Made by a program: the position numbers and the translations under genes. Below are positions 1 to 5,557 of a stretch of 6,076 nt of DNA, one piece after another. The DNA comes from JBOHHM01 sp050725495 (GTDB lineage Bacteria > Pseudomonadota > Gammaproteobacteria > Burkholderiales > Burkholderiaceae_C). Positions within the stretch are counted from its first letter, which is position 1. Each line of letters starts with the position of its first letter. The notes beneath the pieces are model-generated. The model was given only the letters and a program-made list of their open reading frames with translations, ran no database searches and was not told the DNA's origin. Where the stretch lies: positions 1-6,076 of the forward strand of contig JBOHHM010000324.1 in assembly GCA_050725495.1 (NCBI GenBank), in the 5' to 3' direction.

Positions 1-1688
1 TCCAGTACATTGCCCTCGGACTTGCTCATCTTCTTGCCCTGGGCGTCGCGCACCAGGCCGTGGATGTAGACATGTTTGAACGGCACCCGGCCGGTGAAGT
101 GCGTGGTCATCATGATCATCCGGGCGACCCAGAAGAAGATGATGTCGTAGCCGGTGACCAGCACGCTGCTGGGAAGGTAAAGGTCGAAGTCCCGAGTCTT
201 CTCGGGCCAGCCCATGGTGGAAAAGGGCACGAGGGCCGAGGAATACCAGGTGTCGAGCACGTCCTCGTCGCGCGTCAGCGTCCTGCCCGGCGCCAGCTTG
301 TCGGCCTGCGCCTGCGCCTCGGCCTCGCTGCGCGCCACATAGACGCGGCCGTTCTCGTCGTACCAGGCCGGGATCTGGTGGCCCCACCAGAGCTGGCGGC
401 TGATGCACCAGTCCTGGATGTTGTTCATCCACTGGTTGTAGGTGTTGACCCAGTTCTCGGGCACGAAGCTCACGGCGCCGCTGGCCACCGCGTCGATGGC
501 CTTCTGCGCGATTGATTTGCCGCTCGCGTCCTGCTCGCTAACCTTGCTCATCGCGACGAACCACTGGTCGGTCAGCATGGGCTCGACCACCTGGCCGGTG
601 CGGGCGCAGCGCGGCACCACCAGCTTGTGCTTCTTGACTTCGGCCAGCAGGCCCAGCGCTTCGAGGTCGGCCACCACCTGCTGGCGCGCGACAAAGCGGT
701 CCAGGCCGCGGTATTTCTTGGGCCCGTGCTCGTTGATCGCGGCGTCCAGCGTGAGCACGCCGATGATGGGCAGCTGGTGGCGCTGGCCCACGGCATAGTC
801 GTTGACGTCATGCGCCGGTGTCACCTTGACCACGCCGGTGCCGAATTCCCTGTCCACATAGTCATCGGCGATCACCGGAATCATCCGGTCGCACAGCGGC
901 AGGCTGACCTGCTGGCCGATCAGGTGCTTATAGCGCTCGTCCTCGGGATGCACCATCACGGCCACGTCGCCGAGCATGGTTTCGGGCCGCGTGGTGGCGA
1001 CCGTGAGCGAGCCCGACCCGCTGGCCAGCGGGTAGCGGATGTGCCAGAGAAAGCCGTCTTCCTCCTCGCTCTCGACCTCGAGGTCGCTGACGGCGGTCTT
1101 GAGCACCGGGTCCCAGTTCACCAGGCGCTTGCCGCGGTAGATCAGGCCTTGCTCGTAGAGCTGCACAAAGGTCTCGGTCACGACCTTGGACAGCTTGTCG
1201 TCCATCGTGAAGTATTCCCGGCTCCAGTCCACGCTGGCGCCCATGCGGCGCATCTGCGTCGTGATGGTGTTGCCCGATTGTTCCTTCCAGTCCCAGACGC
1301 GGGCCACGAAGTTCTTGCGGCCCAGGTCGTGGCGGCTGATGCCTTGCTCCTGCAGCTGGCGCTCCACCACGATCTGCGTGGCAATGCCGGCGTGGTCGGT
1401 GCCGGGCACCCAGGCCGTGTTGTAGCCGCGCATGCGGTGGTAGCGCGTGAGGCTGTCCATGATGGTCTGGTTGAACGCATGGCCCATGTGCAGCGTGCCC
1501 GTGACATTGGGCGGCGGCAGCTGGATCGCGAACGCCGGCGCGTCGTCCTTCGGGGCCCGGCTGCCGCGAAAGCCGGCCTCGCCGTAGCCGCGCTGTTCCC
1601 ACGCGGGGCCCCACTGGGCTTCGATCGCGGCCGGCTCGAAGGATTTGGTCAGGCTGTGGAGGCCGGGTTGTTGCAGGGTATCGCTCAT
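1..1688 (-). CDS. valS: Valyl-tRNA synthetase (N-terminal 562 residues, cut by the window edge)
   Basis: This class I aminoacyl-tRNA synthetase charges tRNA-Val with valine in the cytoplasm. The reading frame from ATG 1688 is open to the window edge and begins MSDTLQQPGLHSLTKSFEPA. The ATP-binding HIGH motif is present as HMGH at residues 67-70, in the context PPPNVTGTLHMGH. The CP1 editing domain contains ATTRPETMLGD at about 231-241 and GTGVVKVTPAHDVNDY at about 283-298. WCISRQLWWGHQIPAWY at about 427-443 marks the return to the catalytic core, and KMSKS is at 553-557. All catalytic landmarks are intact. Betaproteobacterial ValS is usually about 950 residues, so the missing part is the tRNA anticodon-binding domain and the C-terminal coiled coil. 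The start is supported by homology-like N-terminal sequence, but there is no clear Shine-Dalgarno sequence upstream (TTTGCCCTTCACGCC precedes the ATG). An intrinsic terminator ends 11 bases before the ATG, so valS is not a simple member of the upstream cluster. Confidence 0.98.
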   Translation of the reverse strand, partial: MSDTLQQPGLHSLTKSFEPAAIEAQWGPAWEQRGYGEAGFRGSRAPKDDAPAFAIQLPPPNVTGTLHMGHAFNQTIMDSLTRYHRMRGYNTAWVPGTDHAGIATQIVVERQLQEQGISRHDLGRKNFVARVWDWKEQSGNTITTQMRRMGASVDWSREYFTMDDKLSKVVTETFVQLYEQGLIYRGKRLVNWDPVLKTAVSDLEVESEEEDGFLWHIRYPLASGSGSLTVATTRPETMLGDVAVMVHPEDERYKHLIGQQVSLPLCDRMIPVIADDYVDREFGTGVVKVTPAHDVNDYAVGQRHQLPIIGVLTLDAAINEHGPKKYRGLDRFVARQQVVADLEALGLLAEVKKHKLVVPRCARTGQVVEPMLTDQWFVAMSKVSEQDASGKSIAQKAIDAVASGAVSFVPENWVNTYNQWMNNIQDWCISRQLWWGHQIPAWYDENGRVYVARSEAEAQAQADKLAPGRTLTRDEDVLDTWYSSALVPFSTMGWPEKTRDFDLYLPSSVLVTGYDIIFFWVARMIMMTTHFTGRVPFKHVYIHGLVRDAQGKKMSKSEGNVL

Positions 1689-1699
1689 GGCGTGAAGGG

Positions 1700-1733
1700 C
1701 AAATAAAAAAACGGCATCCCTGGGGATGCCGTT
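1700..1733 (-). terminator. Rho-independent terminator between the DUF2783 gene and valS
   Basis: Read on the minus strand, AACGGCATCCC pairs with GGGATGCCGTT (arms 1723-1733 and 1710-1720). This gives a perfect stem of up to 11 bp with a very short loop, or about 10 bp with a CAGG-type loop. It is followed directly by TTTTTTT and ATTT (1700-1710). The plus-strand side has no T tract, so the element acts only on leftward transcription. It is 28 bases past the stop codon of the DUF2783 gene and most simply ends the catabolic cluster. Its U tract finishes only 11 bases before the valS start codon, which is unusually close. Confidence 0.93.
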
Positions 1734-1760
1734 GAAAGACTGTTGCGGGATGGCCTGATT

Positions 1761-1949
1761 TTAGCGGTGCATGTCCTTAGCCGCTTCGATGCACTCGCGC
1801 AGCACCTTGGTGTCGCCGACCTGGTTGGCCAGCAGCAGGATCAGGCGGGCGTTGAGCAGTTCGGAGTCCTGCGGCGACAGGCCGGCGTGGGCGTCGAGCA
1901 ACTGCTCGTAGAAGGCATCGGCGTCCTGAAAGTGGAGGGTGGTCTTCAT
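1761..1949 (-). CDS. DUF2783 family small protein
   Basis: This is a 62-residue soluble acidic protein starting MKTTLHFQDADAFYEQLLDA and ending CIEAAKDMHR. Its layout matches the DUF2783 family as I know it: a short N-terminal strand, then D-x-FY-x-x-L, an AHxGLS segment (here AHAGLSPQDS), then the signature NARLILLLANQVGD and a final helix. No function is established for the family. It contains no metal-binding cysteine cluster, membrane segment or signal peptide. The start at ATG 1949 is fixed by a good Shine-Dalgarno sequence AAGGA at 1957-1961 with 7-base spacing. The gene begins 22 bases after the stop of the FAD monooxygenase, so the two are surely cotranscribed. Genes of this family are typically found beside FAD monooxygenases, which suggests a partner or stabilising role; that role is inferred. 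It is the last gene before the terminator. Confidence 0.88.
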   Translation of the reverse strand: MKTTLHFQDADAFYEQLLDAHAGLSPQDSELLNARLILLLANQVGDTKVLRECIEAAKDMHR

Positions 1950-1956
1950 GTCGGTT

Positions 1957-1961
1957 TCCTT
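1957..1961 (-). promoter_or_regulatory. Ribosome binding site of the DUF2783 gene
   Basis: AAGGA on the minus strand sits 7 bases before ATG 1949, in the 22-base gap after the monooxygenase stop codon. It decides the start: a longer in-frame reading from 2186 would overlap the monooxygenase gene heavily and has no support. Confidence 0.8.
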
Positions 1962-1971
1962 TGACGCGTCC

Positions 1972-3675
1972 TTACTGCATGCCCAGCGACTTTTGCACGG
2001 CTGCGACCAGGTGGCTGTCCACGGCCTCGCCGGTGGCCGCCAGGTAGCCATCGGGTCGCACCAGGGCCCAGGCATGGCCGAACACGTGGCAGGCCCCCTG
2101 CAGGTGGCCCTGCGGGTCGCGCACATGTTCGCGCGCCTGGGCCCGGCCTTCCGTGCCCAGTACCTGCACGCCCCTGACCGGGGCATGCAGCGCGAGCTGC
2201 TGCAGCCGCTTGGCCGCCGCTGCGCTGAGCTCGCCGAACACCAGAACCAGCAGGTCGCCGTTGGCCCACTTCAGCAGGTCGTTGACAACGCCTTGGCTAT
2301 GGTCGGCCCAGTCGAAGGCCACGTTCTGCACCGACTGCCCGCCCGTCGCTTCGCAGATCTGCGAGCGACTGTAGCTGTTGGCCACGGCCATGCGGCCGGT
2401 GTTGACCAGCTGGCGCGCGAAGGGGAACTGTCGGGCCAGGCCGATGGTCGCACAGCGGAAGGTGCGCTCCAGGCCGTCGGCCGGGCGCAGGAAGCGCGCC
2501 GTGCGGTTGGTGACCAGCACGTTTTGCTGCGCCGCTTCCAGGCGCTCGTCGTTGTAGCTGTCCAGCAGCGCGGGGGCGGCGCGCCCCCTGAGCACGGCCG
2601 CCAGTTTCCAGGCCAGGTTGTCGGCATCGGCCACGCCGGTGTTGCCGCCGCGTGCGCCGAAGGGGCTGACGATCTTGGCCGTGTCACCCATGAAGAACAC
2701 GCGGCCTATGCGCAGACGGTCCAGGCACTGGCTGCGGTAGGCGTAGGGTCCGACCCAGACGATCTCGACCTCGGTGTCCTTGCCGAACTGGCGCGCGAGG
2801 CGCTCGCGCACCACGTCCTCCCGGCTCACGTATTCAGGGTCGGCGTTCGGGGCCATCTGGTAGTCGATGCGCCACACGTCGTCGGCCATCAGGTGCTGCC
2901 AGACCGCGCGGTTTTCGTTGAACGGCGCCTCGATCCAGGTGTGGCGCTCCACCGGCGGGTGCTTGGTGAAGCGCACATCGGCGATGCACCAGCGGTCGTC
3001 GCCGCGCTTGGTCTGCAGGGTCGCACCCGCCCACTGGTGAAACGGCGTGTGCGAGCCCGTGGCGTCGATCACATGCTCGGCCTCGATCTGGTAGGAGCCG
3101 GCCGGCGTTTGCACCGTGAGCGTGGCGGACTGGTCGTTCTGCTCGAAGGCCGTCACGCGCGACTTCCAGCGCAGCTCCACATGGCCGAGCTCGTAGATGC
3201 GCTCGACCAGATAGCCCTCGATGTAGAACTGCTGGATGTTGATGAACGGCGGCTGCGTGGAGAGGTTGAAGTTGCTCTGCTGGCGCAGGTCGAAGGAATA
3301 CACCTCGTCGTCGCCGGCAAAGGTGCGGCCCACGCTCCACTGGATGCCTTTCCCGGCAATGCGATCGTAGATGCCGAGCTTGTCGAAGATCTCCAGCGAC
3401 TTCTGCGTGTAGCAGATGCCACGCGAGGATGCACCCTTGACGCCCACGGTGTTGTCCTCGTCGAGCAGCACGGCCGGCAGCCCCAAGCGCGCCAGCGAGC
3501 AAGCCAGCGTGAGGCCGGTGATGCCGCCGCCCACGATCACGATCGGGTGGTGGCCGGCCTCACCGGTCTTGAGCTCGGGCGGCTCCACAAACGGGTACTC
3601 GGGCAGCCCATAACCCGTGCCCTCGGTGAACTCGTAGCCGTTGGTGAAGGTGGTCGCGGCGTAGTTTGCAGGCAT
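1972..3675 (-). CDS. FAD-dependent class A aromatic monooxygenase (hydroxylase-like)
   Basis: This predicted cytoplasmic flavoprotein of 567 residues belongs to the PHBH-fold class A monooxygenases (UbiH / MhpA / PheA-TfdB relatives), which hydroxylate aromatic rings with NAD(P)H and O2. A roughly 43-residue N-terminal extension ending in PFVEPPEL precedes the FAD Rossmann motif VIVGGGITGLTLA (about 46-58), with acidic residues DED closing the second strand near 72-74. The middle DG-type motif is degenerate (DATGSHTPFHQ, 204-214). The FAD-ribityl GD motif is FFMGDTAKIVSPFGARGGN (327-345), followed by DADNLAWKLA (350-359). The usual histidine of GDAAH is lysine 334 here. The C-terminal about 90 residues look like the thioredoxin-like domain of the phenol-hydroxylase group and end with ALVRPDGYLAAT. 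I chose ATG 3675 because GGAGG lies 5 bases upstream; ATG 3690 (five residues longer, weaker GGAG at 8 bases) is possible. The substrate is unknown. The VOC protein, the binding protein and DUF2783 next to it suggest aromatic acid breakdown. Confidence 0.93.
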   Translation of the reverse strand: MPANYAATTFTNGYEFTEGTGYGLPEYPFVEPPELKTGEAGHHPIVIVGGGITGLTLACSLARLGLPAVLLDEDNTVGVKGASSRGICYTQKSLEIFDKLGIYDRIAGKGIQWSVGRTFAGDDEVYSFDLRQQSNFNLSTQPPFINIQQFYIEGYLVERIYELGHVELRWKSRVTAFEQNDQSATLTVQTPAGSYQIEAEHVIDATGSHTPFHQWAGATLQTKRGDDRWCIADVRFTKHPPVERHTWIEAPFNENRAVWQHLMADDVWRIDYQMAPNADPEYVSREDVVRERLARQFGKDTEVEIVWVGPYAYRSQCLDRLRIGRVFFMGDTAKIVSPFGARGGNTGVADADNLAWKLAAVLRGRAAPALLDSYNDERLEAAQQNVLVTNRTARFLRPADGLERTFRCATIGLARQFPFARQLVNTGRMAVANSYSRSQICEATGGQSVQNVAFDWADHSQGVVNDLLKWANGDLLVLVFGELSAAAAKRLQQLALHAPVRGVQVLGTEGRAQAREHVRDPQGHLQGACHVFGHAWALVRPDGYLAATGEAVDSHLVAAVQKSLGMQ

Positions 3676-3680
3676 AGGGG

Positions 3681-3685
3681 CCTCC
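3681..3685 (-). promoter_or_regulatory. Ribosome binding site choosing the monooxygenase start
   Basis: GGAGG on the minus strand lies 5 bases before ATG 3675 (MPANYAATTF). A rival ATG at 3690 has only GGAG at 3699-3702 with 8-base spacing. The stronger site favours the shorter protein, but the choice is not certain. Confidence 0.6.
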
Positions 3686-3708
3686 AACATGCTTGTTGCT
3701 CCAGTATA

Positions 3709-3774
3709 TGAGTGATTTTGGCTTTCAGCCCTTGTATCTGCTGTGCAGGTAGCTATAAAAATAATAGCAACTCA
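3709..3774. repeat. Folded intergenic repeat element (Comamonadaceae-type, putative)
   Basis: This 66-bp AT-richer segment fills most of the 113-base gap between the binding-protein and monooxygenase genes. Its ends are short inverted repeats, TGAGT at 3709-3713 and ACTCA at 3770-3774. Inside are two further small hairpins: GGCT-TTC-AGCC at 3720-3730 and GCTAT-N7-ATAGC at 3752-3768. Elements with a TGCTATT...ATAGC block and a GGGCTnnAGCC-AAAAT block are, from memory, frequent between genes in Comamonadaceae genomes. Only one copy is in this window, so its dispersed nature is not shown here. It has no coding capacity. Confidence 0.55.
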
Positions 3775-3788
3775 CGCAAGCGGACGGC

Positions 3789-4790
3789 TTAATCGAGCGA
3801 AATGCCGCGGTCCTTGATCAGCTTGTGCCAGACCCGCGTTTCGGCGGCGGTGTAGGCCGCCATCACGGCGGCGTCGCTGGGCACCGGGTCCCAGGCCGCC
3901 TCGAACAGCTTCTTGCGCACGGCGGCATTGTTCAGCGCCGCCTGCATCTCGGCATTGATCTTGAGCTGGATCTCCTTGGGCGTGCTGGCGGGCACGACCA
4001 GGCCCTGCCAGGCATAGGCTTCGACGTCCTTGTAGCCGAGTTCGGCCATCGTCGGCACCTCGGGCAGCTGCGGGATGCGCTTGGCCGAGAGGATGGCCAG
4101 CGGCACCAGCTTGCCGGCCTTGATGTGGGGCATGCCGCTGGAGGTGTCGACCATCATCAGCGGGACCTGGCCGCCCATCACATCCTGCACGGCGGGCGCG
4201 GCGCCGCGGTAGGGCACGTGCACGACGAACAGGCCGCTGCGGCTCTTGAACAGCTCCATCGCCAGGTGGTGCGGGCTGCCGTTGCCAGGCGAGGCGTAGC
4301 TGAACTTGCCGGGGTTCTTCTTCAGCGTGTCCAGCAGGGCCGCGGCATCCTTGATGCCGGCGTTGGGCGCGGCCACGATCAGCAGCGGCGCGCGGGCCAT
4401 CAGGCCGATCGGCGCGAAGTCCTTGACCGGGTCGTAGGGCAGCTTCTTGTACAGCGCCGGGTTGTAGACCAGCACGCCGTTGTCGGCGGTGAACACGGTG
4501 TAGCCGTCACCCGGCGATTTGGCCGCGACGTCGGCGCCGATGATGGCGCCGGCACCCGGGCGGTTGTCGATCACGACCTGCTGGCCCATTTGCGCGCTCA
4601 TCTGTGCGGCGATGGTGCGGGCCAGGAAGTCGGTGCCGCCACCGGCCGGGTAACCGACCAGCCATTTGACCGGTTTGCTGGGAAAAGCCTGCCCTGAGCT
4701 TGTCGAAGGGCTCTGGGCCTGGGCCCCGGCCGCCGTGGCGAGCAGGGCCAGCAGCAGGGCGCGGCGCACGAAAGAAGTCAGTCGGAACAA
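3789..4790 (-). CDS. Tripartite tricarboxylate transporter (Bug/TctC) family substrate-binding protein
   Basis: This is a periplasmic solute receptor of the Bug family, which binds carboxylates and aromatic acids in a two-lobed cleft. At 333 residues it is close to the usual length. The start is TTG 4790: GAGGAG lies 6 bases upstream, and from there the protein begins with a clean Sec signal peptide, MFRLTSFVRRALLLALLATA, with predicted cleavage after AGAQA (residue 25). Starting at the upstream ATG 4856 would add 22 arginine- and proline-rich residues before the signal peptide. Family landmarks are GYPAGGGTDFLAR (46-58), VVIDNRPGAGAIIGADVAA (72-90), SPGDGYT (92-98) and VPYRGAAPAVQDVMGGQV (192-209). 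Residues about 27-34 (SPSTSSGQ) are encoded by a short palindromic repeat inserted in frame. No TctA/TctB membrane genes are present, as is common for orphan Bug proteins. Its place between a VOC protein and an aromatic hydroxylase suggests capture of their substrate or a related acid. Confidence 0.95.
   Translation of the reverse strand: MFRLTSFVRRALLLALLATAAGAQAQSPSTSSGQAFPSKPVKWLVGYPAGGGTDFLARTIAAQMSAQMGQQVVIDNRPGAGAIIGADVAAKSPGDGYTVFTADNGVLVYNPALYKKLPYDPVKDFAPIGLMARAPLLIVAAPNAGIKDAAALLDTLKKNPGKFSYASPGNGSPHHLAMELFKSRSGLFVVHVPYRGAAPAVQDVMGGQVPLMMVDTSSGMPHIKAGKLVPLAILSAKRIPQLPEVPTMAELGYKDVEAYAWQGLVVPASTPKEIQLKINAEMQAALNNAAVRKKLFEAAWDPVPSDAAVMAAYTAAETRVWHKLIKDRGISLD
4691..4711. repeat. Short palindromic repeat inside the binding-protein gene
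   Basis: On the minus strand the segment reads GCCCTTCGACAAGCTCAGGG plus one final C. GCCCT (left end) and AGGGC (right end) are perfect 5-bp inverted arms around an 11-base loop. I recall CTTCGACAAGCTCAGG as the core of a very common dispersed repeat in many proteobacterial genomes, mostly intergenic. Here it is in frame and encodes the extra residues PSTSSGQ between the signal peptidase site and the mature start FPSKPVK. Only one copy is visible in this window. Confidence 0.65.
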
Positions 4791-4794
4791 GTTT

Positions 4795-4802
4795 GTCTCC
4801 TC
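4795..4802 (-). promoter_or_regulatory. Ribosome binding site setting a TTG start for the Bug protein
   Basis: GAGGAGAC on the minus strand ends just before ACAAAC-TTG, placing the AGGAG core about 6-7 bases from TTG 4790. No ATG lies at a suitable distance. The downstream sequence is a textbook signal peptide, so this site makes TTG the likely true start. Confidence 0.8.
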
Positions 4803-4832
4803 GAGGGGGTGGGGGCGAAAGAAAGCCCGTGC

Positions 4833-4863
4833 GGTCCGCTTTACGGGGACCGGCACAGGCCGG
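4833..4863 (-). other. Two overlapping hairpins between the VOC and Bug genes
   Basis: In the 75-base gap after the VOC stop codon, CCGGC at 4850-4854 pairs with GCCGG at 4859-4863 (4-base loop). GGTCC at 4833-4837 pairs with GGACC at 4847-4851. The two stems share bases 4850-4851, so they cannot both form completely. There is no U tract after either on the transcribed strand, so they are not classical terminators. They could stabilise the 3' end of the VOC message or lower readthrough; this is inference. Confidence 0.4.
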
Positions 4864-4865
4864 GT

Positions 4866-5498
4866 TTAATTTTTGGACGCAGCGCGTTGCGCCACTTCGG
4901 GGCGGTCGTTCTGCTGGGGCTTGAGCACCTCGGCGGCCTGGCCTTCGGCGCGGTCTTTGCGCCACTGCTGCTTGCGCGCCGTCCATTCGGCCAGGCGGGC
5001 GTGGGCGGTCTTGCTTTCCTGCAGCATCTGGAACTCGTCGGCGCGCTGGGCCGTGAGCTCCAGCCGCACGCCATTGGGGTCGAAGAAATAGATGCTGTCG
5101 AAGATGTGGTGGTCGGTGATGCCCAGGACTTCCACGCCGTGGGCCTCGAGCCGGGCCTTCATGTCCTTGAGCGCCTGCACCGAGTCGACGCGAAACGAGA
5201 TGTGGTTGACCCACAGCGGCGTGTTGGGCGAGGGCAGGGCGGCTTCGTCGTTGCCCAGGTCGAAAAACGCGATGAACGAGCCGTCCTGCAGACGGAAGAA
5301 GAAATGCGTATAGGGGCAGTACTCGCCCGTGCTGGGCACATAGTCGCTCTGGATGATGTGGTACAGCGGCAGGCCCAGGATGTCCTCGTAGAAATGCCGG
5401 GTTTCCTCGGCGTCCCTGGCGCGGTAGGCGTAGTGGTGCAGCTGCTGGATGGGCGCGGGGGCGGGCAGGGACATGAGGTCGTTCACAACGGCAGCCAT
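4866..5498 (-). CDS. VOC superfamily protein (extradiol dioxygenase / glyoxalase-like)
   Basis: This is a 210-residue predicted cytoplasmic metalloprotein with the two-module beta-alpha-beta-beta-beta vicinal oxygen chelate fold. Module one starts at LHHYAYRARDAEETRHFYED (20-39) and ends near GSFIAFFDLG (73-82). Module two starts at LWVNHISFRVD (95-105) and ends with the classic SIYFFDPNGVRLELTA (135-150). Likely metal ligands are His22 (or His21), His99 and Glu147, the 2-His-1-carboxylate pattern of type I extradiol dioxygenases; Asp80 sits where glyoxalases have a fourth ligand. A charged, probably helical tail of about 60 residues (151-210) follows the fold. ATG 5498 is chosen because AGGAG lies 6 bases upstream; an in-frame ATG at 5573 would lie inside the promoter. 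It is the first gene of the cluster. Ring cleavage of a hydroxylated aromatic is plausible, but VOC proteins vary too widely to fix the reaction. Confidence 0.92.
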   Translation of the reverse strand: MAAVVNDLMSLPAPAPIQQLHHYAYRARDAEETRHFYEDILGLPLYHIIQSDYVPSTGEYCPYTHFFFRLQDGSFIAFFDLGNDEAALPSPNTPLWVNHISFRVDSVQALKDMKARLEAHGVEVLGITDHHIFDSIYFFDPNGVRLELTAQRADEFQMLQESKTAHARLAEWTARKQQWRKDRAEGQAAEVLKPQQNDRPEVAQRAASKN

Positions 5499-5521
5499 GG
5501 AGATCTCCTGATCGAATCGAG

Positions 5522-5538
5522 ATTTACTAATACGTAAT
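5522..5538. promoter_or_regulatory. Putative operator copy 1 (TTAC-N6-GTAA)
   Basis: ATTTACTAATACGTAAT contains the inverted repeat TTAC-N6-GTAA (5524-5537). It matches the second copy at 14 of 17 positions, and the two lie 19 bp apart. It covers the predicted transcription start of the VOC gene (about 5538). This suggests repressor binding by an unlinked MarR-, GntR- or TetR-type regulator. The regulator type is a guess. Confidence 0.6.
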
Positions 5539-5540
5539 GC

Positions 5541-5557
5541 ATTTACTATATCGTAAT
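5541..5557. promoter_or_regulatory. Putative operator copy 2 (TTAC-N6-GTAA) over the -10 element
   Basis: ATTTACTATATCGTAAT repeats copy 1 in the same orientation and keeps TTAC-N6-GTAA (5543-5556). The -10 hexamer of the VOC promoter (5545-5550) lies wholly inside it. A protein bound here would block RNA polymerase. Spacing of 19 bp, close to two helical turns, would put two bound dimers on nearly the same DNA face. Confidence 0.62.

Noticed and set aside
627..1706. Plus-strand open frame of 359 codons antisense to valS
   Set aside because: valS is unmistakable on the other strand with HIGH and KMSKS motifs. The antisense product is His/Ala/Val-rich with no known motif.
1689..1760. T-box riboswitch in front of valS
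   Set aside because: The leader is far too short and has no T-box sequence or specifier stem. T-boxes are characteristic of Gram-positive bacteria.
1761..2186. 141-codon reading of the DUF2783 frame from ATG 2186
   Set aside because: The first 79 codons overlap the monooxygenase gene out of frame and give an Arg/Ala/Cys-rich shadow. The family's real start is ATG 1949.
1939..3711. Plus-strand open frame of 590 codons antisense to the monooxygenase
   Set aside because: It is the mirror of a gene with clear FAD motifs. Its composition (His-, Arg-, Val-, Ala- and Gly-rich) is typical of a high-GC shadow, and it has no recognisable domain.
3825..4697. Plus-strand open frame of 290 codons antisense to the Bug gene
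   Set aside because: It lies opposite a complete Bug protein with signal peptide. Its low-complexity His/Gly/Arg composition shows a frame shadow.
4790..4856. Longer N-terminus for the Bug protein from ATG 4856
   Set aside because: It would put an Arg/Pro-rich stretch before the signal peptide and lacks a ribosome binding site at the right distance. TTG 4790 has GAGGAG and a clean signal peptide.
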